From: Caecitellus pseudoparvulus
Taxonomy: Eukaryota > Bigyra: Bicosoecida
Reading direction: 5' to 3'
DNA length: 64,000 bases
Assembly: GCA_965644315.1 (NCBI GenBank)
Contig: CBFFRQ010000040.1
Coordinates: forward strand, 186,001 to 250,000
The notes under the pieces are model-generated. The model was not told where the DNA came from, made no database searches, and worked only from the letters and a program-made list of their open reading frames with translations. This document shows positions 1-8,663 of the stretch, one piece after another (positions within the stretch are counted from its first letter, which is position 1; each line of letters begins with the position of its first letter). A program made the position numbers and the translations under genes.

Positions 1-471
1 TCAGGTGGGCTGCTTGGGGGTTCTCACGTTGATAGCCAGCCCACGTCAGGCGGGCTGCTGGGAGGTGCTCACGTTGATAGCCAGCCCACGTCAGGCGGGC
101 TGCTGGGAGGCGCTCACGTTGATAGCCAGCCCACGTCAGGCGGGCTGCTGGGAGGCGCTCACGTTGATAGCCAGCCCACGTCAGGCGGGCTGCTGGGAGG
201 CGGTAGTGGTACGCTCACGTCAGGCGGGCTGCTGGGAGGCGGTAGTGGCACGCCCACGTCAGGCGGGCTGCTGGGAGGCGCTCACGTTGATAGCCAGCCC
301 ACGTCAGGCGGGCTGCTGGGAGGCGGTAGTGGTACGCTCACGTCAGGCGGGCTGCTGGGAGGCGCTCACGTTGATAGCCAGCCCGCGTCAGGCGGGCTGC
401 TGGGAGGCGCTCACGTTGATAGCCAGCCCGCGTCAGGCGGGCTGCTGGGAGGCGGTAGTGGTACGCCCGCG
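1..471 (+). repeat. in-frame minisatellite of 45- and 39-bp units
   Basis: Eleven units start with TCAGG(C/T)GGGCTGCT. Seven are 45 bp (1, 46, 91, 136, 259, 343, 388) and four are 39 bp (181, 220, 304, 433). A twelfth core at 472 decays into unique sequence. Both lengths are multiples of three, so the array stays in the coding frame. The two unit types are interspersed, which suggests repeated unequal exchange or slippage. Confidence 0.9.
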
Positions 472-1125
472 TCAGGCGGGCTGCTGGACGAGGGTACTGA
501 GCTCCTCGCTGGCTCAGGGCGTGGGGATGAAGGGGAAGGCGGGGGCAATGTTGATGTTGTCGTTCACACTCTTCATGGCGGTTTCAGTGCCCAGAGTGGT
601 CAAGTGAGCAGCTCTCAAGGGGCCAGCAGTGATGGAGGCTCGTCGCTTGAGGTTCCTTCGCTGGGCGCTGGAGGACCTGACCTGTCTGAGCATAGTCCCC
701 ACTCATTGACACCCCAGCGACCTTCAAGAGGAGCGTCAAACGCAGGCTCGGGGCTGTTTGGCGCTGGGGGAAGTGGTGGCAGTAATGGGTTGCTGAGTGC
801 AGGTCGCAGCAAGAGCAGCACTGCTGGCTTGGGGCTTTTAGGAGGCAGCAGCAGCCGGGAAACCGCGCAAGGGCGGTCAAGTGGCGAAGGATTGCTGGGC
901 AGAGCCGGGGTGAGGCTTTTCGGAGGCTTCGGTGCGCCATCAGACCCAGGCAGCCTGTTCCGACCAGCGGATCCTGCGCGTTCCGGGTCGGAGGAGCGTC
1001 CAGAAGTTTTGTTCGGGGTTGGGGAATCTGCAGCCGCTGGACCTGGCCTCTCGTTGCGAGAGAGAATGACAGGCCTGCTGTCAAGGGACACTGAGCAGAC
1101 AAACGACATGGCCCACAGAGAGTGA
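1..1125 (+). CDS. 3'-terminal part of a Gly/Leu-rich repeat protein (5' end outside the window)
   Basis: The frame beginning at base 1 is open to a TGA at 1123-1125, giving at least 374 residues with no start needed inside the window. Residues 1-157 are a tandem array of SGGLLGG cores followed by either AHVDSQP(T/A) or GSGT(L/P)(T/A). The rest is low-complexity Gly/Ser with scattered GLFG, GLLG and LFGG motifs and a more polar C-terminus ending in AHRE. The frame was chosen because it runs through the array and the unique tail without a stop, whereas the overlapping frame from base 5 stops at 607. I do not recognise a domain. The FG/GLFG-like motifs faintly recall nucleoporin repeats, but the composition is too simple to rely on. 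The gene meets the RCC1/BTB gene tail to tail, 178 bp away. Confidence 0.6.
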   Translation, partial: SGGLLGGSHVDSQPTSGGLLGGAHVDSQPTSGGLLGGAHVDSQPTSGGLLGGAHVDSQPTSGGLLGGGSGTLTSGGLLGGGSGTPTSGGLLGGAHVDSQPTSGGLLGGGSGTLTSGGLLGGAHVDSQPASGGLLGGAHVDSQPASGGLLGGGSGTPASGGLLDEGTELLAGSGRGDEGEGGGNVDVVVHTLHGGFSAQSGQVSSSQGASSDGGSSLEVPSLGAGGPDLSEHSPHSLTPQRPSRGASNAGSGLFGAGGSGGSNGLLSAGRSKSSTAGLGLLGGSSSRETAQGRSSGEGLLGRAGVRLFGGFGAPSDPGSLFRPADPARSGSEERPEVLFGVGESAAAGPGLSLRERMTGLLSRDTEQTNDMAHRE

Positions 1126-1303
1126 ATCAACCGGGCCTCCCACAACATTGGACCAAATGCATGTGACTCTGTGTGGCCTGCTCGAAAGTGACAAGGAAGC
1201 GGTCAGCCCAATTAGCCTGCTTGCATTCAAATTGTGGCAACGCAGAGAACATAACCCACATGTACCAAGGAGGACACCACCCTCCTCGGAAGTAACACTT
1301 AAA

Positions 1304-4300
1304 TTAGGCCCAGCTGGACACTGAGCGCGTCGAGAGAGGCGTGCCGTGCTTGGGCACCAGCCCTGCGTCTCCCGCCTCCATGCCAGCTTCCCGCAGCACT
1401 TGGCGCGTGAAAGCGGCCAGGCGCGGCAGCGCAAACACCTGCGCAAACTCAGCCAGCATGTGGGCATTGTCCGTGACGCAGTTATCGCATGCAATGCCTT
1501 CCAGCACGGCGGTCAAGTCATGGATGCCCAGACGGCAGGCAGCCGCTAGAAGGTCCAGGCAGTTCTCCCCCGTGACGATGCCGCTGTCCCCGGCGTACAC
1601 CCAGTCCAGGACCAGGCGGAAGATGGAAGGGGCAATGTCGTTGATGGTAGCGGCCTTGGCAGTGGCCCGGCGCACGTGTGGCGCGAGGGACGTGCCCAGT
1701 GCCGGCGCACCCGCCCCCTTGGCCCAGCAGGGGGAGGAGCTGACGTCTTGGAAGTCAGAACTGAGCAGGCGCTCAAAGAACTCGTAACGCATCACGACGG
1801 CGGCGTGTGCGAAGAACACCTCCGAGGTGGGGCTCGCGCCGTCCTCCGCCGCCCCACTCACCATCAAGGCGACATCAGGGAACAGCCCCAGTGCTCCACC
1901 CGCCCGCATATCCGCCACCCACTTGCTGGGGGCCGGGGCGATGGTGGTGCTGAGCTCCTTGTGCGTTGGTGGGGCGGGTGGCGTGGCGCCAGCTGGTCCC
2001 TTGCCATCGGCGCCCTTGCGAGTCACATGAAACGCACCAGCCAGCTCTCCCTTCACACGGCCCAGCACAGCATCAGCTTGCTGCGACAGCTGCTGCACTC
2101 GTGAGGACGCAGAGGCGTGCTTGGAGGCACGCTTCACCCGGGACAGCGGCTGTGGGCGCCTGCGCGAGGCAGAGCCAGACGTCGCCGCGGCCTCCATGGC
2201 TGCGACAGTCTGACGCGACTTGGCTGCGAAGAACTCCCGTGCTGCACGGGCCGCCTGCGTCGCCAGCTCCAGCAGCTGCTGCGAGTCCGGGCCGGCGGGG
2301 AGGCCCGTGCCAGAGGACGTGGCGTCATCCTGTCCCCCCGGCATGCTGCCTGCCACAAGCGCCTGAGCCACAAGGCCGGTTAGGCGGGCCAGGCCAAGCC
2401 CTTCTGCCAGCTGGCCCAGCGCGGGCATGTGGTGGGGGGGGCACCGCAGGACGTCTGTGTACAGGTACTCCACCAGGGCTTGCAGCGCCCGGCGGGGGGT
2501 GTGGGGGAACACCAGCACCAGGTGTGTTCGGTCAGCCAGCGGCACAGCAGGTGCGTCGACAGCGGGACTGCCCGGTGAGCAGAAGGCGCTCCCCGCCGCC
2601 GCTGACCCCGGCGCTGCCTGCAGTGCGAACCCCACGCCTGCGCCAGACGCAGCCCCATCGGCGGCGCCGGGATCTTGCGAGCGCAAGGGGCGACCTGAGG
2701 TCGAGCCAGGCGCCAGCGTGTGCCCTTGCAGGCGCAGCACGCCGCCCAGCCAGGACTCGTCAGGGCTCGTGGAGGTGGGCACATCCTGCCATCCAGCCGT
2801 CGCGGCGGCCATGTCCCCACGGGGGATGATCAGCACCTTGACCCGGTGGGAGGGGGTGTCGTGGCCGCCTGAGGGGGGGTGCGCATCCGCTTGACACAGC
2901 TCCCGCAGCAGAGGCACCATGGCCGGGCAACGTGCCGCCAGGATGCCGGCGTGGAAGGGGATGCCACTGCGCCGGGCAAGGGAGCCACTGCTGTCCAGGG
3001 CCAGGGCCAGAGCGTCTGTAGAAGCCGTCAGGGCAGGCTCCGTGAGCAACGCCCGCCAGGCACGCGCAAAGCGGTGGCCACGGGGCTCCGTCACCAACGC
3101 CACGTGGTTCTGGCCACACCCGACGCTGCGCACGGGCAGGCCGGCTTTCTCGCCAAAGCCCGCGACGAAGATGCTGCCGCCGTGCTGCTCCCGCGCCAGC
3201 AGGTCTGCCTTGCGGCCCAGAACACCCCACGCGTTCCACCCGAACGACAGCAGTTGGCCGGAGTCACTCGTGACCATGGTGTAGTTGGCGACGCAGCCGC
3301 TGAAGGCAGCCGCCGCCCGCACGACACACCCAGGCCCCATGCCCGTGCCCTCCATGCGTCGGGGCTGGTAGTAAAAGCGAGCGTCCACGGTGCGGTCACC
3401 CACGTACATGCCCCCCGCAGAGGCACTGCCCGGCCCGCCAGAGCCAGACACCGAGCTGCCCCCCTCCACAGTGGCTGCCGTGGCAGCTGCGGCGGCCTCC
3501 ACAAGGGCCCCTGGCGCAGTCATCTGCGAGTACTCACTGTGGCCAAAGGTCCACACGGCGCCTGACGCGTCCACGATGATGCTGTGGTTGGCGCCAGCGG
3601 CGATGCTGGCTGCCTCGTCGCACCCAGCAGCCGTGTACAGCGGGTCACACCACATGACACGCACGGGGAGCAGGCGGTCTCCGCGCCGCACCTGCCCCAG
3701 CTGCCCCAGGCCGCCGGATCCACAGGCGTAGACCTGGCCGTCTGCCGTCCGCAGGAGGGTGTGGGAGGTGCCACACGCGACGTCCACGATGACGGCATCC
3801 TTGGGCATCATGCGTGTGGACATGCGGCGGAAATAGGGCGTCGTGATACGGTGCTCCTGCCCCAACTGCCCGCGGTCGTTGTACCCCTTGCTCCACGCAC
3901 GCCCCTCGCTGTCCACCACCACTGTGTGGCCATACCCCATGGCCACCTTCACCACAGTCACGCCTGCCTCCACCAACTCGTCAGCCAGCAGTGGCTGGGC
4001 AGTGGGCGTGCGCCGGGCCTGCATGCGCATGATGCCGCGTGCCAGCTGCTCCAGCCCCTCCTCGTCCTCCTCAGGCGCCTGGGCTGGCGCTTCTGCCGCC
4101 TGGCCCCCCTCCTCCCGCTCTGCGGCAATCACCTGGGTCGCGGCCATTCGGTCCATGTACAGCGTCACGGCCTCGTCCTCCACGTCCACGCCGTCGGACA
4201 GGATGTGCCGCCGGTTCTTCGCCGTCATGTACGCAAGGTTGCTCTTCAGCACCAGGCGCCGGAGGCCGGGCCGTTCCCGCAGGCGGCTTGCAAGCCCAGT

Positions 4301-4897
4301 CAGCTGCACCATGCTTTCCATGGCATCCTGCAGTCCCTCCTCCTCGTCGTCTGCCCGGGCACTGCTGCCGCCCGCCTCGGCATCTGCTTCTGCCTTGCTC
4401 TTGAGGGAGGACACGACGAAGCCCACTTCGTACAGGCGACCGTCAGCGACGATGGCGGTGGACAGCGCACCTGCGGCCACCTGGGTGGCGAACAGGTGGG
4501 ACATGGAAGCGATGACAGAGGGCGTGTCCAGGGTGGTGTGCTTGAGGGGTGCACCGCACTGGCCTTCCTTGTTGCGGCCACAAGCCCACACGCGGCCCGA
4601 GCTGTCAAGCCACACGCTGTGCGCTTGGCCAGCGTCACTGTGGGTGATCTCCACAGACCCGAGCGCCGATGTGGAGGCGGTTGGTGAGCGAACAATGCCA
4701 GTCTTGGAGCCTTTCAGGCCCAGGGCGCCGTCACGGGGGCAGCCCCACACAAGCGTCTGCGCGAGGGGCCAGAGGAAAGGCGTGCTGGTTTGGCGTGGTG
4801 GCTTGGCGTGTCGGTTGCTGGCGAGAAGCACCCAGTGCAGGGACAGGAATTCCGTGAAAAGCAGATCAGGCACTGAATCCACAAGCATGATATACAA
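1304..4897 (-). CDS. RCC1-repeat / double BTB domain protein
   Basis: A single exon encodes 1,197 residues. The N-terminal half carries about six RCC1-type blades, for example LVWGCPRDGALGLKG near 49-63, GRVWACGRNKEGQCG at 101-115, GRAWSKGYNDRGQLG near 331, and others near 386, 442 and 547. A first BTB-like domain follows (IPFHAGILAARCP near 645, then a LVEYLYTD helix). A second is near 990-1135 (PDVALMV, FFAHAAVVMRYEFF, LVLDWVYAGD). RCC1 propellers bind chromatin, GTPases or membranes, and BTB domains often recruit CUL3, so a substrate adaptor of a ubiquitin ligase is a reasonable inference but not shown. Low-complexity Ala/Gly/Ser inserts split the propeller and the BTBs. The ATG at 4897 is the first in a frame already matching RCC1 by residue 49; one at 4888 is an alternative. 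Confidence 0.85.
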   Translation of the reverse strand: MYIMLVDSVPDLLFTEFLSLHWVLLASNRHAKPPRQTSTPFLWPLAQTLVWGCPRDGALGLKGSKTGIVRSPTASTSALGSVEITHSDAGQAHSVWLDSSGRVWACGRNKEGQCGAPLKHTTLDTPSVIASMSHLFATQVAAGALSTAIVADGRLYEVGFVVSSLKSKAEADAEAGGSSARADDEEEGLQDAMESMVQLTGLASRLRERPGLRRLVLKSNLAYMTAKNRRHILSDGVDVEDEAVTLYMDRMAATQVIAAEREEGGQAAEAPAQAPEEDEEGLEQLARGIMRMQARRTPTAQPLLADELVEAGVTVVKVAMGYGHTVVVDSEGRAWSKGYNDRGQLGQEHRITTPYFRRMSTRMMPKDAVIVDVACGTSHTLLRTADGQVYACGSGGLGQLGQVRRGDRLLPVRVMWCDPLYTAAGCDEAASIAAGANHSIIVDASGAVWTFGHSEYSQMTAPGALVEAAAAATAATVEGGSSVSGSGGPGSASAGGMYVGDRTVDARFYYQPRRMEGTGMGPGCVVRAAAAFSGCVANYTMVTSDSGQLLSFGWNAWGVLGRKADLLAREQHGGSIFVAGFGEKAGLPVRSVGCGQNHVALVTEPRGHRFARAWRALLTEPALTASTDALALALDSSGSLARRSGIPFHAGILAARCPAMVPLLRELCQADAHPPSGGHDTPSHRVKVLIIPRGDMAAATAGWQDVPTSTSPDESWLGGVLRLQGHTLAPGSTSGRPLRSQDPGAADGAASGAGVGFALQAAPGSAAAGSAFCSPGSPAVDAPAVPLADRTHLVLVFPHTPRRALQALVEYLYTDVLRCPPHHMPALGQLAEGLGLARLTGLVAQALVAGSMPGGQDDATSSGTGLPAGPDSQQLLELATQAARAAREFFAAKSRQTVAAMEAAATSGSASRRRPQPLSRVKRASKHASASSRVQQLSQQADAVLGRVKGELAGAFHVTRKGADGKGPAGATPPAPPTHKELSTTIAPAPSKWVADMRAGGALGLFPDVALMVSGAAEDGASPTSEVFFAHAAVVMRYEFFERLLSSDFQDVSSSPCWAKGAGAPALGTSLAPHVRRATAKAATINDIAPSIFRLVLDWVYAGDSGIVTGENCLDLLAAACRLGIHDLTAVLEGIACDNCVTDNAHMLAEFAQVFALPRLAAFTRQVLREAGMEAGDAGLVPKHGTPLSTRSVSSWA

Positions 4898-5237
4898 GCT
4901 TGTTCAGATATCGCTCCTTGTGCCGCCTAGAGAGCCATGGGTACTCACAGACATGGCGCAGAACTGTCAAGGATCAGACCAATTTCCGCAGGTACACACA
5001 ACGTCAGCTTGCAGTGCAAGGAGCACAGCGATGCTGGTTGCGCGAAGATTGGTGTCTCGTTCCAAACAGGAGCTTGCAGTGCATTTCTGCGCATGATTCG
5101 GATTTCAGGTTGGTGTCGGGGGGGAGTTTGATTTGCCATGGCCGTCGCCAATGTGTGCCACAATACCCCCCCTGCATTCCCAAGTCCTGGGAGGCACCGG
5201 GTACACCTGCTGCATTCTAGGGCCCTGTGGGCGCAAG
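4898..5237. other. intergenic, upstream of the RCC1/BTB gene
   Basis: These 340 bases lie between the start of the RCC1/BTB gene and the end of PP5, both on the minus strand. They must hold the PP5 3' flank and the RCC1/BTB promoter. I see no conserved coding frame, repeat or clear TATA box. Confidence 0.5.
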
Positions 5238-7090
5238 CTAGGCCAGTCCAAACATGGACATGAGGCCTCGCGAGTAGGCCATGGGCCGCACGGGGGGATG
5301 AGGCACCTCCTTGAACTTCTTGTACGTGGGCTTGCACTCGGCATCCAGGCGCACGATGCCGCCCCAGTTGCCCATCTCGTCGCAGTAGTTGGGCGCCGAG
5401 AACACCGTCACGCACTTGCCGTCGTGCTCGACGAGGTAGCCGTCATCCCGCACCTCATGCGACCGCACCAGCAGCGTCAGCCCGTTCTCCTTCAAGAACT
5501 GCGCTGTGATGTCAGGCCCGAACGACTTGCCCAGGCCGCGCTTGGAGGGCCCGCGCCCCATGAACGGCTGTGGGTCGGTCCACAGCAAGTCGTTGAACAG
5601 GCTGCCCTCGGGCGGCTCCTGGAACCTGTCGATGCCCCGGATCTCGTCTAGCGTGTGACCGTCCGTGGAAGGCAGGCCGCCGTGCACCACCAGCACCTTG
5701 CCACCCACCACGTGCGCCAAGGGCAGGCTCTGGAAGGCCTCTGTGAAGGCGGCCATGAACTTGCCCTCCAGCTTGTGCGCCACCTCGCCCTCGAAGCCGT
5801 ACATCTTGTTCATGTTCACCGTCTCATGGTTTCCCTGTGGCGTGTGCAGTGGCGCAGTGCATGTGCAGGGCGGGGGCGGGCACACGTGTAACGCAGCGGT
5901 GCGGCACGCACTCGGTTCAGGAACATGGCGGAAGGCGCCGCCAGCTTCCACATGAAGAGGGTCAGCACGTTCTCCACCCCGAACGACCCACGGTCCACGA
6001 AGTCGCCGTTGAACAGGTACGGGTTGTCCACGCTGGGCAGGCCGTTGATCTCGAAGATGTTCAGCAGGTCGTAGTACTGCCCATGCGTGTCCCCGCAGAT
6101 GTTGAAGCGCGGCCCCTCCTCCTCCCCCTCCTCCCCTGCCTGGGCGGTGTCGGCACTCGCGGGTGCTGCGGGGGGCTGCACGTCCACCAGTGTGGGCAGT
6201 GCCCGCAGTGCCTTGCGCACATCGGCCAGGATGCGGGCGACGTAGCGCTTGGGCAGCATCTTCTGCTTTTTGAACAGCTGCATGGCCTCCTTCACGAAGT
6301 CCACGCTGAGGGAGTTATCGTCACTCCACGTTGGGCCGTCATACCCCTCGGGCAGTGCCATGCTGCGCCAGTCCAGGCTGCCCCCAGACGACGCAGCTTC
6401 ACTGGCAGCACTGGCGCCTGCGATGGCCTTGGCGAATGCCTCCTGCCGGATGATGCGGTTGCACTCCTCCAGCTTTGCGCGTGCGTCGCGGCTCTGGGGC
6501 CGGGCCTTGGCGACAGCATAGAACGCGGATTTCGCCTCTGCATGGCGCCCCAGAGCCAGCAAGGCAGAGCCCTTGCGGTAGTAGCCCTGCGTGCAAGTGC
6601 GCGGCGCGGGTGCAGGCGGGCTGAAGCGCGTCCCTGCAGCGCTGGGCCCGCTTGCAAGGGCCTCGTGAGTGCGGAAGTTGGACCATGGCTTGCACTCACC
6701 TTCATGTACGTTTCATCCAGCGCGAGGGCTTCGTCTGCATCCTCGATGGCCGTTCCGAAGTTCTCGATTTTCAGGTTCGCAAATGCGCGGTTGCCTGAGC
6801 GAGGAAGTGGAAGCGTGTGCGCGGCAGTGACCAGCGCAGGCGTGCCGGGCGTGATGCCTACCAAACAGGGCTGCCGTGGGGTTCAATGCGATGGCCTCCG
6901 TGTACGCCTCGATGGCCATGCGGAACTTCTTCTCCTTGAAGAATGCATTGCCTTTGTCCTTCAGCTCCAGGGACCGCGTGACTTCAGCTGGCGTGGCGGC
7001 AGCTGTACCCTCAGCTGCCGCAGCGGCAGCAGCGGACGCTGGCGCTGGCTCAGCCTTGGTCTCACTGGGAGCAGCAGTTGCGTCAGCCAT
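5238..7090 (-). CDS. PPP5C: serine/threonine protein phosphatase 5 (TPR + PPP catalytic domain)
   Basis: Four exons (7090-6862, 6794-6700, 6586-5912, 5834-5238) join at GT-AG sites into 531 residues; human PP5 is about 500. After an Ala-rich leader, TPR motifs run from about residue 40 (KDKGNAFFKEKKFRMAIEAY) through NRAFANLKIENFGTAIEDAD and GYYRKGSALLALGRHAEA. The catalytic domain shows the metal-binding signatures GDTHGQ (near 271), GDFVDRG (near 301) and GNHE (334). GNHE is created exactly across the last intron, which supports the splice model. PP5 is a cytosolic and nuclear phosphatase whose TPR domain binds Hsp90 and holds the enzyme autoinhibited. The start at 7090 is the first ATG before the Ala-rich leader. 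The gene shares a divergent upstream region with NECAP. Confidence 0.95.
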
Positions 7091-7416
7091 GGCGGTGCAG
7101 AGTGGGCACACTGAGCACAGCCAGGGCGCAGGGCACAGGGGCAGCTGGCAGGGCGGTGGGTGTCGGAATGTGCCGTGGGAGGTGACCTTGCATTTTCCTC
7201 CCGTGCGTTTCACGCATCAGCCTCCAGCCCAACGCATGCCCTGGCCGCAAATGCAGTCATGCCTGCCCGGCACATTGCAGACTCGATCCCCCTGTGTCAG
7301 ACACGAGTTGAACCCTTCTGGCCTGTGCACTGTGCCCCTGCAGCCGCTCCACTTGCTGCCGAGCAGTGTCGAAGCGCGGCAACGCTGGCGCCTGAACCTG
7401 CAGCCACTACACAAGC
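7091..7416. promoter_or_regulatory. divergent promoter region, PP5 / NECAP
   Basis: These 326 bases separate two head-to-head genes and must contain both promoters and 5' UTRs. No TATA box stands out. The segment next to NECAP is C-rich. Confidence 0.45.
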
Positions 7417-8297
7417 ATGGCCGCCGGCGCACCACACGGGGAGGATGAGGAGGTGTTCACCCTGCTGGAGATCGAAGATGTGTTCGTGTTCAAGATGCCC
7501 GCCACCAGCTCCGCAGCAGGCTACCGTGCCGCTGACATGAAGGAGCAGGTGTGGGACGGCACGCTGAAGATCATGCAAAAAGGCCAGCGAGCCGCCATCC
7601 AGCTCATCGGCAGGGACGGCAAGCTGTTCTGCCTGGCGCCTGTGACGGCTGACGGACCGCCTGCATACGAGCCAGTGTCAGACAGCAGCAGGTACTTTGT
7701 CCTGCGCATTGCCAATGCGGCAGGTATGTCTGCACGCGCGCCTGCTGTGTGGACAAGTGCACTGCACCATTGCCACGCCGTGCTCGTTGCAGGCCGCCAC
7801 GCCTTTGTGGGCCTGGCATTCCAGGAGCGAGCACATGCATTTGACTTCAAGTCCACTCTTGCTGATTTCGAACAGTGCGTACTGGGCCCCGGCCCTGCCC
7901 CGGTGTGCCGCAACCTCGCTGGCTTCAGGCAGGTGCTTCTCTCTCCTCGCCTGGCAGGGAACTCAAGCTCCAGGCCAGCGGCAAGTCCCGCCTCCAGGTG
8001 GAAGACAAGAAAATCGAGTCCTTGGAGGAAGGGCAGACCATCAAGCTGAGCATCGGCAGCACCGGGGGGCGCAGCAAGCGGGCGCCGCGCTCGAAACGCA
8101 CAACAGGCGGGCTGAGGGCGCCAGGGGGCGGGCTCAAGCCGCCCCCCTCCACCCACTCCTCCACACCTTCTGCCACAGCTGCTCCTCAGGAGGACACGTC
8201 AGACCCGTTTGCCTCCTTCGGCGCAGCGCCCACCCCAGCTCCCGCGTCTGCGCCGGCACCAGCTGGCTTTGACGATGACCCCTTCGCTGGGCTGTGA
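7417..8297 (+). CDS. NECAP: NECAP family endocytic adaptor (adaptin-ear-binding coat-associated protein)
   Basis: Three exons (7417-7723, 7793-7874, 7958-8297) give 242 residues. The N-terminal PHear domain is clear: a start resembling other NECAPs (EVFTLLEIEDVFVFKMP), AADMKEQVWDGTLKI, then RHAFVGLAFQERAHAFDFKS, with EGQTIKLSIG closing the fold. Both introns fall so that conserved stretches become continuous. The C-terminal tail is Pro/Ala-rich with DPFASF and DPFAGL motifs near and at the end, resembling the short peptides by which NECAPs bind AP-2 and clathrin partners. The expected role is in clathrin-mediated endocytosis at the plasma membrane. Confidence 0.93.
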
Positions 8298-8663
8298 GGG
8301 GGCGAAATGCAAACTGCAGCCACAGCCATGGCGCCATCCCATGTTGTTCTTGAGCACATGGCGAGTACAGTTTGCTCCAGCTTTGGCGGGGCAAGGACTC
8401 GCAGGTCTGATGCACCATCCTCCAAGTTCGCTTCATGTGGCCCCGCGCAAAACACAGCCAGCGCCATCACATGCACCCATCAGAGAAGGCACATCGTGTG
8501 ATTGTTTGGCACTGCAGTACCGCCTTGCATCGCCCTCAAGCGCAGCGCCCACGCGCAGCGACGCAGAGGCGGAGTGCGGGAGCACTGCCGCTGCCGCCTC
8601 GGGCGGTGACGTGAACGCCGGGTGCCCTGCCTCCCTGCACCAGCCGCCCAACCAGCCACCCCC
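8298..8663. other. intergenic between NECAP and the TmcB-like gene
   Basis: These 366 bases lie between two plus-strand genes and must hold the NECAP 3' UTR and the promoter of the large PAS protein. I see no motif or coding frame worth naming. Confidence 0.4.

Noticed and set aside
1-471. Regularly spaced repeats that could suggest a CRISPR array
   Set aside because: The units are head-to-tail coding minisatellites with no unique spacers, and the genome is eukaryotic.
5-607. A 200-codon plus-strand frame across the first repeat array
   Set aside because: It is a shifted reading of the array. The frame from base 1 is open further, through the array and the unique tail to 1125, and the shifted one stops at 607.
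3584-5096. Long plus-strand frames opposite the RCC1/BTB gene
   Set aside because: They are shadows on the antisense of a gene with clear RCC1 and BTB motifs. High GC content makes stops rare in all frames.
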